Below, piece by piece: positions 7,434 to 15,329 of a DNA stretch of 61,938 nt (positions are counted from its first letter, which is position 1; each line of letters opens with the position of its first letter). The position numbers were made by a program, and so were the translations under genes. Where the stretch lies: contig NZ_MKQR01000019.1 of the NCBI RefSeq assembly GCF_001940455.1, forward strand, positions 1-61,938, in the 5' to 3' direction. The notes under the pieces were generated by a model. It did no database searches. It was not told the origin of the DNA and saw only the letters and a program-made list of their open reading frames with translations. This DNA comes from Actinokineospora bangkokensis. GTDB taxonomy: Bacteria; Actinomycetota; Actinomycetes; Mycobacteriales; Pseudonocardiaceae.

Positions 7434-8741
7434 TCATCCGCTCACGACGTACTCGGGTGCGCACGCCGCGACGGTCACCAGGTGCTTGGGGTCGGCGCGG
7501 ACCTGCTCCAGCGCCGACGTCGTGCGGGGCGACCAGGCGTCGACGCCCAGCAGTGTCCGGGCGCCCTCGACCGGGTCGGACCCGACCGCGGACAGGTCCG
7601 CGCCTGCGACGACGGCCTGGGCGAGGGCGAGCCGGGCGGCGCCCGCCGAGGTCGTCAGCCACGCGCCGGCGGCGGGCCAGCCGCCGACGCTGGGCGGGCG
7701 CAGGGGGACCTGGCCCATGCCGGTGAGGCCCTTCCTGACCTTCGCCAGGGTCTTGTCCGGCAGCGCCGCCGGGGCCACGCCCAGTGCCCGGCACAGGCCG
7801 GTGAACCAGTCGACGGGCTGCTTGACCAGGGTGTTCGCCGGGTCGCGGAAGGCCGGTTCGGCGGTGATGGCGCGCAGCGCGGCGGCGGTGTCGCGGCCGG
7901 GGCCGTAGGCGGCGACCACCCGGTCGAGGGCGTCAGCGGGCGGGGGCGCGGCGGACACCAGGCGGAACCACAGCCTGCCGACGACGAACCGGGCGGACTC
8001 GGGGCGGGCGAGGACCCGGGCGACGAACCCGGGCGCGTCCAGCGGGGCCCGGTCCCCGAAGAGGGTCACCGGGGCCCGCTCGTGCCGGTCGGGGTCGAAG
8101 GTGGCGGTGTCCCGGTCGCGGGTGGCCCGCCAGCCGGTGAGGGCCTTGGCGGCCTCGCGCACGTCGGTCTCGGTGTAGTGGCCGATGCCGAGGGCGAACA
8201 GCTCCAGGAACTCCCTGGCCAGGTTCTCGTTGGGGGCGCCGGCGCGGTTGTCGTTGCCGTCGAGCCACAGCAGCAGCGCCGGGTCGGTGACCATGGCGGT
8301 CGCCAGGTCGGTGAAGGAGCCGGTGGCGTGGGCGCGCAGCGCCTGGTTCTGGACGAGCATCAGCCGCGGGCTGCGGACCTTCTGCTCGGAGGTGGCGAAG
8401 TGGCCGTGCCAGAACCAGGTCAGCCGCTCGGTGGCGGTGGTGTCGGCGACCAGCCGGTCCAGCCACCACACCGCGACCCGGCGCTCCTGCTCGGCGCGGG
8501 CGGCGTTGGCGCGGCGCTTGGCCTCCTTGCCGCCCGTGCCGCCTGTGCCGCCCTTGTCGCCCTTGCCCGCCGCCGCGGGCCGCGGGAGGGGGTCGAGCCG
8601 CGGCGGGGTGACCGGGGCGGGCGGGGCCAGCAGGCGGTCCAGGGTCTCGCCGAAGGCCCGGTCGAGGTCACCGGGGCGCGGGCCGAGGGCGAGGCGGTCC
8701 AGCAGCCTGCGCACGGCGGCCCGGTCGTCGAGCGGGGTCAT
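7434..8741 (-). CDS. DUF1800 family protein
   Basis: 435 residues from the second of two close ATG codons; neither has a clear ribosome-binding site, so the start is uncertain by four residues. DUF1800 signatures are present: AAVRRLLDRLALG at the N-terminus, LTWFWHGHFATSEQKVRSP in the first third, NENLAREFLELFALGIGHYTETDV centrally, and FVARVLARPESARFVVGRLWFR later. A Lys/Gly-rich low-complexity insert lies near residues 60-85. I see no obvious signal peptide, unlike its partner. It is the upstream member of a two-gene unit with the DUF1501 gene. These proteins often accompany each other in secreted-polymer gene sets; the function is unknown. Confidence 0.87.
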   Translation of the reverse strand: MTPLDDRAAVRRLLDRLALGPRPGDLDRAFGETLDRLLAPPAPVTPPRLDPLPRPAAAGKGDKGGTGGTGGKEAKRRANAARAEQERRVAVWWLDRLVADTTATERLTWFWHGHFATSEQKVRSPRLMLVQNQALRAHATGSFTDLATAMVTDPALLLWLDGNDNRAGAPNENLAREFLELFALGIGHYTETDVREAAKALTGWRATRDRDTATFDPDRHERAPVTLFGDRAPLDAPGFVARVLARPESARFVVGRLWFRLVSAAPPPADALDRVVAAYGPGRDTAAALRAITAEPAFRDPANTLVKQPVDWFTGLCRALGVAPAALPDKTLAKVRKGLTGMGQVPLRPPSVGGWPAAGAWLTTSAGAARLALAQAVVAGADLSAVGSDPVEGARTLLGVDAWSPRTTSALEQVRADPKHLVTVAACAPEYVVSG

Positions 8742-8804
8742 GGCCCCGAGCATGGCCCCGCGGGGGTGGGCCGCGCCCGCGCCGGGGCCCGTTCTTCAGC
8801 TGAT

Positions 8805-10076
8805 CTACAGGTCCGGGCCGGTGAGCACCGGGATGGCCTCGACGCCGTAGACGATGGAGGTCTCGCGGAAGGTCAGCGGGGCGTCGGAGGCCAGGCGCAG
8901 GTGCGGGAAGCGGCGCACCAGGGCCGGGTAGGCCGCGCGCAGCTCCATCCTGGCCAGTTCCGCGCCGATGCAGCGGTGGGCGCCGTGGCCGAAGGCGACG
9001 TGCGGGTTGGGCGCGCGGGTCGGGTCGAACTCGCGGATGCCCTCGCCCAGGGCCGGGTCGCGGTTGGCGGCGCTGAGCGAGAGGGCGACCACGTCGCCCG
9101 CGCTCACCGGTTGGCCCGCGATGACGGTGTCCTCCCTGGCGAAGCGCAGGAAGGCGACCTGCACCACGGTCAGGTAGCGCAGCATCTCCTCGACGAAGGG
9201 GTTGACGGCGCTGTCGTCCTCGCGCAGCCGGGTGGCGTGCCGGTCGTCGCCGAGGAGCATGAGCGCGCCCAGGGCGATCATGCTGGCGGTGGTCTCGAAG
9301 CCGCCGGTGAGCACGCCGTCGGCCAGGCCTGCGAGCTCCTCGTCGGTGACCTCGTCGCCGTGCTCGCGGATGATCATGCCGATGAGCCCGTCGCCGGGGT
9401 CGCGGCGCTGCTGGGCGACGACCTTGTGCATGTAGGCCAGCGACTCGGAGATGTGGCCGAACCCGGCCCCGGCGCCGCCGAAGAGGTCGAAGCGGGCCTC
9501 GGCCAGGCGCTGGAACTCCTCGCGGTCGGCGTAGGGCACGCCGAGCAGCTCGCAGATCGTCAGCGACGGGATGGGCAGGGCGAACTTCTCCACCAGGTCC
9601 ACCGGGCCCGGCGCCTCGGCCATGCTGTCGAGGCAGTCGGCGATGATCTCGTCGATGCGCGGGGCGAGCCTGGCCAGCCTGCGCATGGTGAACTCCGGGG
9701 TGAGCACCTTGCGCAGCCGGGTGTGCACGGGCGGGTCGGCGAAGCCGAGGCCGCCGGGGTTCTGCTCCAGCTCCAGGATCTTGCCGAGGTGGGCGAAGTC
9801 GTTGCTGAAGTGCGCGGTGTCGGCCAGCACCTGCTTGACCACGTCGTGCCCGGTGACCAGCCAGAGCGTGACCCCGAACGGCACCGGCAGCTGCGTGATC
9901 GGCCCCTCGTCGGCGATGCGGTCCAGCTCCGGGACCGGTACCACCCCGTCGCGCCGCAGCGGCACCAGGGCCCCCTCGGGCAGCAGCGACAGCGCCCGCG
10001 GCCCCACCCGCTTGAGCACCGCCCTGGTCACCACCCGGCGCACCCACGACAGCGCGTTCCTGCCCATGGTCAGCAT
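8805..10076 (-). CDS. Cytochrome P450
   Basis: 423 residues. ATG was chosen because GGGGAG lies nine bases upstream. Conserved P450 elements: I-helix GGFETTASM (acid-alcohol pair replaced by Glu-Thr, which is common), K-helix EEMLRYL (ExxR), and heme-ligand loop FGHGAHRCIGAELA with the axial Cys near residue 370. It is a soluble bacterial class I enzyme and would need separate ferredoxin and reductase partners, which are not in the window. Substrate cannot be told. It is divergent from the SOS-box gene, whose LexA site sits 115 bp upstream of this start. Confidence 0.93.
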   Translation of the reverse strand: MLTMGRNALSWVRRVVTRAVLKRVGPRALSLLPEGALVPLRRDGVVPVPELDRIADEGPITQLPVPFGVTLWLVTGHDVVKQVLADTAHFSNDFAHLGKILELEQNPGGLGFADPPVHTRLRKVLTPEFTMRRLARLAPRIDEIIADCLDSMAEAPGPVDLVEKFALPIPSLTICELLGVPYADREEFQRLAEARFDLFGGAGAGFGHISESLAYMHKVVAQQRRDPGDGLIGMIIREHGDEVTDEELAGLADGVLTGGFETTASMIALGALMLLGDDRHATRLREDDSAVNPFVEEMLRYLTVVQVAFLRFAREDTVIAGQPVSAGDVVALSLSAANRDPALGEGIREFDPTRAPNPHVAFGHGAHRCIGAELARMELRAAYPALVRRFPHLRLASDAPLTFRETSIVYGVEAIPVLTGPDL

Positions 10077-10190
10077 GTTCGCCCACTCCCCACCCTGTTC
10101 CAGCGGGGTCACCGTATCCCGTGGCCGCTGAGAGCCCGTCCGGGTGTGCCGGGGTGTGACCATCCGCGCACGTCGCGGACCTCGAATCAG

Positions 10191-10206
10191 TCGAACGTTT
10201 GTTCGA
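10191..10206. promoter_or_regulatory. LexA-binding SOS box (perfect consensus)
   Basis: TCGAACGTTTGTTCGA is an exact match to the actinobacterial/Gram-positive LexA site TCGAAC-N4-GTTCGA. It ends 20 bp before the start of the 104-residue gene and just upstream of a TAGGGT -10 element (10215-10220), so bound LexA would block the -35 region. Confidence 0.88.
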
Positions 10207-10226
10207 ATCGATGGTAGGGTTCCGGG

Positions 10227-10541
10227 GTGGGGATGAGCGACACCCCGGGAGCGGTCCGGATCTACCACCCCTGGCCCGCCCCGGTTCGCGCGGTGCCCTA
10301 CGACGACCCCAGCGACCTGTGGCAGATGCGCCGCTGGGTGGAGTCGCAGCGCGCCGCGGGCAAGACCGGAGCACGGTTCACCGTCGACTGGCGAGAGGAC
10401 ACAGCAGTGGGCGTACTGCACGACGACGGCGGCCTCATCGCGGAGGTCCGCCCCTCCGACTTCCTGGTCCGCACCGACCGCGATTGGCGGGTGATGGGCG
10501 CCGGGGCGTTCTGGCGCACCTACCGGGAGGCCACCGCCTGA
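10227..10541 (+). CDS. SOS-controlled small protein of unknown function
   Basis: 104 residues from GTG, or 102 from an ATG two codons later. A TAGGGT -10 box ends 6 nt before the GTG, so the mRNA probably begins at the start codon (leaderless). No signal peptide or membrane helix. The chain is rich in Trp, Arg and Asp, with compact segments PYDDPSDLWQMRRWVESQR, FTVDWREDTAVGVL and DFLVRTDRDWRVMGAGAFW. I recognise no family. The perfect LexA box 20 bp upstream implies induction by DNA damage. Candidate roles (division inhibitor, repair accessory, toxin) are not distinguished by sequence. Two terminators follow. Confidence 0.78.
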   Translation: MGMSDTPGAVRIYHPWPAPVRAVPYDDPSDLWQMRRWVESQRAAGKTGARFTVDWREDTAVGVLHDDGGLIAEVRPSDFLVRTDRDWRVMGAGAFWRTYREATA

Positions 10542-10560
10542 GACCCGTCCGGGGCGGACA

Positions 10561-10593
10561 GCTCCGGGAGGTGTTGCGCGGCCCTCCCGGAGC
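10561..10593 (+). terminator. First terminator behind the SOS gene
   Basis: An 11-bp perfect stem (GCTCCGGGAGG with CCTCCCGGAGC), 20 nt after the stop codon of the 104-residue gene. The loop is about 11 nt. Confidence 0.65.
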
Positions 10594-10598
10594 GGCGG

Positions 10599-10634
10599 CC
10601 GCGGGCCGTGGCGGGTTCCCGCCGTGGCCCGCGG
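10599..10634 (+). terminator. Second, tandem terminator hairpin
   Basis: A long nested stem (CCGCGGGCC with GGCCCGCGG, and GCGGG with CCCGC inside) follows the first hairpin by 5 nt. Together they would isolate the SOS gene from the ABC transporter operon. Confidence 0.6.
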
Positions 10635-10733
10635 TTCGCGCCCCGGCCACCCCGCCACCGCCGCGGTCCTCGCCGGACCGTGACGGAAAGTCACTGCCGT
10701 CCCGAGGGGTGGACATGGGGGATGATTCGGCCC

Positions 10734-11582
10734 ATGCGCAAGCTCCTCCTGCTGCCCGCCGCCCTCCTGCTCGCGGCGGCGTGTGCCCCGGCCGACCAGG
10801 CCGACCAGTCCGGCGCGCCCTCCGGGGGCGCCACCGGGTGCGACAAGGCCTCGCTGCCGACCCTGGCGGCGGGCAAGCTCACCTTCGGCACCGACGAGCC
10901 GGTGTACCAACCGTGGTACGTCGACAACGACCCCGCCAACGGCAAGGGCTTCGAGAGCGCGGTGGCCTACGCGATCGCGGACAAGCTCGGGTACGGCAAG
11001 GGGGACGTGACCTGGACCCGGGTCACCTTCAACGCCGCCATCCAGCCCGGTCCCAAGACCTTCGACCTCGACTTCAACGAGTTCTCCATCACCGACGAGC
11101 GCAAGCAGGCCGTCGACTTCTCCTCCCCCTACTACGACGTGGCGCAGGCCGTCGTCGCGGTCAAGGGCGGCAAGGGCGAGGTGAAGTCCCTGGCGGACCT
11201 GAAGAAGGTGAAGCTGGGCGCGCAGGTGGGCACCACCAGCTACACCGCGGCGGCGGCGTTGCGGCCCGAGCAGCAGGTGGCGGTCTACAACACCAACGAC
11301 GACGCCAAGGCCGCGCTCGCCGCGGGCCAGGTCGACGCGATCGTGGTGGACCTGCCCACCGCCTTCTACATCACCTCCGCCGAGCTGGACAACGGCGTCA
11401 TCGCCGGGCAGCTGCCGCAGTCGGGGGGCACGCCCGAGCAGTTCGGCGCGGTGCTGGACAAGGGCAGCAAGCTCACCGCGTGCGTGTCGAAGGCCGTCGA
11501 CGACCTGCGGGCCGAGGGCACCCTGGACAAGATCGAGCAGGAGTGGCTGGCCGCGGCGGGCAACGCGCCCGAGCTGAAGTGA
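10734..11582 (+). CDS. Amino-acid ABC transporter substrate-binding lipoprotein
   Basis: 282 residues. An in-frame ATG 12 nt upstream is an alternative start. The signal peptide MRKLLLLPAALLLAAAC ends in a lipobox (LAAAC), so the mature protein is anchored by a lipidated Cys on the outer face of the membrane. The body is a family 3 periplasmic binding protein: KLTFGTDEPVYQPWY, KGFESAVAYAIADKLGY, FDLDFNEFSITDERKQAVDFSSPYYD. This family binds polar amino acids or opines. Its stop overlaps the permease GTG (GTGA), tying expression to the transporter. Confidence 0.92.
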   Translation: MRKLLLLPAALLLAAACAPADQADQSGAPSGGATGCDKASLPTLAAGKLTFGTDEPVYQPWYVDNDPANGKGFESAVAYAIADKLGYGKGDVTWTRVTFNAAIQPGPKTFDLDFNEFSITDERKQAVDFSSPYYDVAQAVVAVKGGKGEVKSLADLKKVKLGAQVGTTSYTAAAALRPEQQVAVYNTNDDAKAALAAGQVDAIVVDLPTAFYITSAELDNGVIAGQLPQSGGTPEQFGAVLDKGSKLTACVSKAVDDLRAEGTLDKIEQEWLAAAGNAPELK

Positions 11583-12409
11583 CCAGCGCGCTCCAGCTCG
11601 AACGCGCGGCCTACCGGCGGACGCGGGCGCGGCGGTCGACGGCCGTCGCGCTCGTGTCCACCGCCGCCTTCGCCGCGGTGCTCTACTTCGGCGTCACCGG
11701 GTCGCCGGGGTGGCCGCGGGTGCGCGACTCCTTCCTGGACTGGCGGGTGGCGCTGGCGTCGCTGCCCGCGGTCCTGGAGGGGTTGTGGCTCAACGTCCGC
11801 GTGCTGGTGGTGTGCGCGGCGGCGATCCTGGTGGTGGGGCTGCTGGTGGCGGGGGCGCGCACGCTGCGCGGCCCGGTGTGGTTCCCGGTGCGGGTGCTCG
11901 CCACCGCGTACGTGGACCTGTTCCGCGGGGTGCCGCTGCTGATCTGCATGTACCTCATCGGGTTCGGGCTGCCCGGGCTGCGGCTGACCGGGGTGCCCAC
12001 CGACCCGGTGGTGCTGGGCGGGGTGGCGCTGGTGCTGACCTACTCGGCGTACGTGGCCGAGGTGTTCCGGGCGGGCATCGAGTCGGTGCACCCGTCGCAG
12101 GTGGCCGCGGCGCGGTCGCTGGGCCTGGACCACCGGCGCGCGATGCGGCTGGTGGTGCTCCCGCAGGCGGTGCGGCGGGTGCTGCCCGCGCTGCTCAACG
12201 ACTTCGTGGCGCTGCAGAAGGACGTCGGGCTGATCTCGGTGCTGGGCGCGGTCGACGCGGTGCGCGCGGCGCAGATCGAGGTGTCGCAGCGCTACGACTT
12301 CACCCCGTACGTGGTGGCGGCGCTGCTGTTCGTGCTGCTGGCCGCCCCGTCGGGGCGGTTGGCCGACCACGTCGCGCGGCGGTCCGCGCGCCGGGAGGGG
12401 GCGCTGTGA
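11579..12409 (+). CDS. Amino-acid ABC transporter permease
   Basis: 276 residues from the GTG that overlaps the previous stop. About five membrane helices are visible, the first near residues 22-40. The HisM-type EAA loop is clear: EVFRAGIESVHPSQVAAARSLGL, which docks the ATPase. The YVDLFRGVPLLICMYLIGFGLP segment is typical of polar amino-acid permeases. Only one permease gene is present, so it probably works as a homodimer. The downstream ATPase again overlaps by 4 nt. Confidence 0.92.
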   Translation: MTSALQLERAAYRRTRARRSTAVALVSTAAFAAVLYFGVTGSPGWPRVRDSFLDWRVALASLPAVLEGLWLNVRVLVVCAAAILVVGLLVAGARTLRGPVWFPVRVLATAYVDLFRGVPLLICMYLIGFGLPGLRLTGVPTDPVVLGGVALVLTYSAYVAEVFRAGIESVHPSQVAAARSLGLDHRRAMRLVVLPQAVRRVLPALLNDFVALQKDVGLISVLGAVDAVRAAQIEVSQRYDFTPYVVAALLFVLLAAPSGRLADHVARRSARREGAL

Positions 12410-13149
12410 CGGTGCTGCGGGTGCGGGGTCTGGTCAAGGAGTACGGCGGCAGGCGGGTGCTCGACGGGGTCGACCTGACCGTCGAGGAGGGGCAGGTGGT
12501 GGCGCTCATCGGCGCGTCCGGGTCGGGCAAGTCGACCCTGCTGCGCTGCGTGAACCTGCTGGAGGACCTCGACGACGGCCAGGTCGAGCTGCTCGGCCGC
12601 GACATCTCCGACCCCCGGGTGGACCCCGACCGGGCGCGGCGGGACATGGGGGTGGTCTTCCAGGCCTACAACCTGTTCCCGCACATGTCGGTGCTGCGCA
12701 ACGTCGTGCTGGCCCCCACGGTCGTGCACGGGGTGCCCGAGGCGGAGGCGACCACCCGGGCGCTGGCGCTGCTGGAGCGGGTGGGTCTGGCGGACAAGGC
12801 GCGCGCCTACCCCGACCGGCTCTCCGGCGGGCAGCAGCAGCGGGTCGCCCTGGTCCGCGCCCTGGCCTACGACCCGGCCCTGCTGCTGCTCGACGAGATC
12901 ACCAGCGCGCTCGACCCGGAGCTGGTCGGGGAGGTGCTGGCCCTCGTGCGCGAGATCGCCGCGGGCGGGCGCACGATCCTGATGGCCACGCACGAGATGG
13001 GCTTCGCCAAGCAGGTAGCCGACCTGGTCTGCTTCCTCGACGGCGGCCGGGTGGTGGAGTCGGGTTCGCCCGAGCAGGTCCTCGGCGACCCCGAGCAGCC
13101 CCGGACCAGGGAGTTCCTCCGCCGGGTGCTGGACTCCGGCCGCCTCTGA
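12406..13149 (+). CDS. Amino-acid ABC transporter ATP-binding protein
   Basis: 247 residues from GTG. All nucleotide-binding elements are present: Walker A GASGSGKST (residues 36-44), Q-loop VVFQAYNLFPHMSV, signature LSGGQQQRVALVRALA, Walker B LLLLDEI followed by TSALDPEL, and H-loop MATHEMGF. Closest in style to GlnQ/HisP importer ATPases. It is the last gene of the three-gene importer operon and acts on the cytoplasmic face of the permease. No regulator is attached. Confidence 0.94.
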   Translation: MTVLRVRGLVKEYGGRRVLDGVDLTVEEGQVVALIGASGSGKSTLLRCVNLLEDLDDGQVELLGRDISDPRVDPDRARRDMGVVFQAYNLFPHMSVLRNVVLAPTVVHGVPEAEATTRALALLERVGLADKARAYPDRLSGGQQQRVALVRALAYDPALLLLDEITSALDPELVGEVLALVREIAAGGRTILMATHEMGFAKQVADLVCFLDGGRVVESGSPEQVLGDPEQPRTREFLRRVLDSGRL

Positions 13150-13269
13150 CGCCCCGCCCGCCCGCCCCGCCCGGCCTGCGGACCGGCGACGCGGACCTGC
13201 TGGGCGGCGGGCGCGGTGTGGCATGATTCGACGCCCGAGAGGTCGGGGTTGGCCTTCGGCGGGAGGACC

Positions 13270-14073
13270 GTGAGCGGACGCGGCCGGGACGAGGGGTTCG
13301 CCGCCGCGCTGCGGGCGCTGGTGGCCCGCACCGGGGTGGAGCGCGCCCGCGGGGTGGACCGGGTGCTGGTCACCCGGTACCGCCGGGGGGTGGACCTGCC
13401 GCGCAGCGCGGGCGAGGTGCGGCGGCCGGCGGGCGACCTCGGCGCGGACGAGGTCGAGGCCACCCGGTCGCACCGCACCTGGGCCCGGGGCGCCGACGAC
13501 GAGACGGCGGCGCTGCCGCGGCCCCCGCGGGCGGCGCGGCCGCGGTCGGTGGCGCCGGTCGTGGTGGTCACCGCGGTGGTGGCGGCGACGGTGAGCACGC
13601 TGCTGACCGCGTTGGTGCTGCGCGCGGTGCCCGCCGCCCCGCCGCCCGCCGGGGACGCGCGGCAGGCGCCCACGGCCACGGCGTACTCGGTGCCGCTGCC
13701 CGACCGGGCCGCGGCCGCGCCCGGCGGGTCGTGCGCGGGTCAGGTGCCGCGGCCGAGCAGCAACGCCGGGGACGCGACGGTGGCGTTCCGGGTCGAGCAG
13801 ACCTGCGACGACCTGGTGGGCTCGCACGAGGTGACCGTGGTCCTGCAGGTCCTGCGGGAGGACCCGGGCGGGCCGGTGTGGGTCGACGCCGCCGAGCCCG
13901 CGCACGCGGCGATGCCCGGGCCGGGGTCGGTGTGGCCGTCGGGCCGCACGCCGTGCGCGCCGCTGCGCGGCGCCCTGGTGCGCGCCACCGCGATCGCGGT
14001 GGTGCACCCGGCGGGCGGGGGCCGGACCAGCCGGGTGCTGTCCTCGCCCCCGGCGCGGGTGGCCTGCGGCTGA
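13270..14073 (+). CDS. Single-pass membrane protein of unknown function
   Basis: 267 residues from a GTG directly behind GGGAGG; an upstream in-frame ATG lacks a site. Residues 1-90 are an Arg-rich cytoplasmic part without a recognised fold. A transmembrane segment follows (VAPVVVVTAVVAATVSTLLTALVL). The outer part is about 130 residues with three to four Cys (SCAGQ, EQTCDD, TPCAPL, VACG), suggesting disulfides outside the cell. It looks like an actinobacterial regulator-like or cell-surface protein with no assigned family. It ends 4 bp from the convergent TerC gene. Confidence 0.6.
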   Translation: MSGRGRDEGFAAALRALVARTGVERARGVDRVLVTRYRRGVDLPRSAGEVRRPAGDLGADEVEATRSHRTWARGADDETAALPRPPRAARPRSVAPVVVVTAVVAATVSTLLTALVLRAVPAAPPPAGDARQAPTATAYSVPLPDRAAAAPGGSCAGQVPRPSSNAGDATVAFRVEQTCDDLVGSHEVTVVLQVLREDPGGPVWVDAAEPAHAAMPGPGSVWPSGRTPCAPLRGALVRATAIAVVHPAGGGRTSRVLSSPPARVACG

Positions 14074-14077
14074 GCGC

Positions 14078-15079
14078 TCAGTCCTGTTCGGACTTGGGCT
14101 TGGCCGCGCGCAGCGACCCCGGCTTGGCCGTGGCCGACGGGTCGTTGCGGGTCTTGACCAGGCTGGCGATGGTCACCACGGCGAGGATCACCACGATGAC
14201 GCCCAGGCTCACCGGGGTGGGGATCTCCGGGACGCTGGGGCTGATGTCCACGTGCGCCCAGTGCAGGATCAGCTTCGCGCCGATGAACGCCAGGATGATC
14301 GCCAGCCCGGTGGACAGGTACACCAACCGGTCGAGCAGGCCCTTGACCAGGAAGTACAGCGCGCGCAGGCCCAGCAGGGCGAAGGCGTTCGCGGCGAAGA
14401 CGATGAACGGCTCCTCGGTGACGCCGAACACCGCCGGGATGGAGTCCAGGGCGAACAGCAGGTCGATGCCGCCGATGGCCACCAGCACCAGGAACAGCGG
14501 CGTGGCCACCCGCTTGCCGTCGAGCCGGGCGAACAGCTTGCCGCCGTGGTACTCGTCGCTGATCGGGAACATCCGGCGGGCCAGCTTCACCACGCCGTTG
14601 TCCTCGATGTCGGGCTCCTCGTCGCGGTGGCGGAACAGCTGCACCGCGGTGAACACCAGGAGGATGCCGAACAGCAGGAACATGACGGAGAACAGGTTCA
14701 GCAGCGCGGCGCCGACGATGATGAAGATCGCGCGCATGATGAGCGCCAGCACGATCCCGAACGTGAGCACCTTGTGCTGGTGCTTCTCCGGCACCGCGAA
14801 CGTCGTCATGATGATCACGAAGACGAACAGGTTGTCGACGCTGAGCGACTTCTCCACGATGTAGCCCGCGAAGAACTCGGTCCCGTACTCCCCGCCCGCG
14901 ATCATGGTGAACACCACGCCGAACGCCACCGCGACCAGGATGTAGAACACCGACCAGGCCACGGCCTCCTTGAACCCCACCCGGTGCGGCCGCCACGCCG
15001 CGAGGGCGAGGTCCACCGCGAGCAGCAGCACCACCAGCCCCACGGTGGCGAACCACGCGAGCGCACTGACCTCCAGCAC
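14078..15079 (-). CDS. TerC-family integral membrane protein
   Basis: 333 residues. The GTG at 15079 was chosen because GGAGG lies five bases upstream; a GTG six bases earlier overlaps that site. Seven to nine membrane helices are visible. TerC hallmarks are the two acidic membrane motifs SLSVDNLFVFVIIM and FALDSIPAVFG with surrounding EKHQHKVL and FAANAFALLGLRALYFL. Characterised TerC/Alx-type proteins export Mn2+ or help load metal onto exported proteins, and others confer tellurite resistance. Which applies here is unknown. No ter-operon genes and no recognisable manganese riboswitch are upstream. Confidence 0.92.
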   Translation of the reverse strand: MLEVSALAWFATVGLVVLLLAVDLALAAWRPHRVGFKEAVAWSVFYILVAVAFGVVFTMIAGGEYGTEFFAGYIVEKSLSVDNLFVFVIIMTTFAVPEKHQHKVLTFGIVLALIMRAIFIIVGAALLNLFSVMFLLFGILLVFTAVQLFRHRDEEPDIEDNGVVKLARRMFPISDEYHGGKLFARLDGKRVATPLFLVLVAIGGIDLLFALDSIPAVFGVTEEPFIVFAANAFALLGLRALYFLVKGLLDRLVYLSTGLAIILAFIGAKLILHWAHVDISPSVPEIPTPVSLGVIVVILAVVTIASLVKTRNDPSATAKPGSLRAAKPKSEQD

Positions 15080-15280
15080 CGACACCTCCGAGAACCCGAC
15101 CTGCTGCCGCCGAGATTAGGGCAAATCGGACGGAAGCGCTCGTGCCAGTGGCCCACGGCGCACTCCGCCGCAGGTCACGCTACGAGAACCGGTGCGTCTC
15201 CGCTCGCTGACGGGTGGTCGGGGCGGTGTGATCCCGGGGTGCGGGCTTCTCGGCCGGCCTGCCCCGGGGTGGCACAAGCA

Positions 15281-15314
15281 GAACCGCCCTCCCCGGGGAC
15301 GGGGAGGGCGGTTC
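15281..15314. terminator. Strong terminator behind the lipid-assembly operon
   Basis: A perfect 15-bp stem (GAACCGCCCTCCCCG with its complement) around a 4-nt loop, 15 nt beyond the stop of the antigen-85-like gene. It closes the minus-strand operon. Confidence 0.75.
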
Positions 15315-15329
15315 TCGTCGAGCGCGGGG

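Noticed and set aside
13740..15056. A 438-codon minus-strand frame covering the TerC gene
   Set aside because: The TerC frame in the same place has the conserved membrane motifs and a good ribosome-binding site; the alternative is a shadow.
15086..15280. Possible manganese (yybP-ykoY) riboswitch upstream of TerC
   Set aside because: I could not find the paired conserved loops of that riboswitch in the 195-bp gap, only GC-rich sequence.
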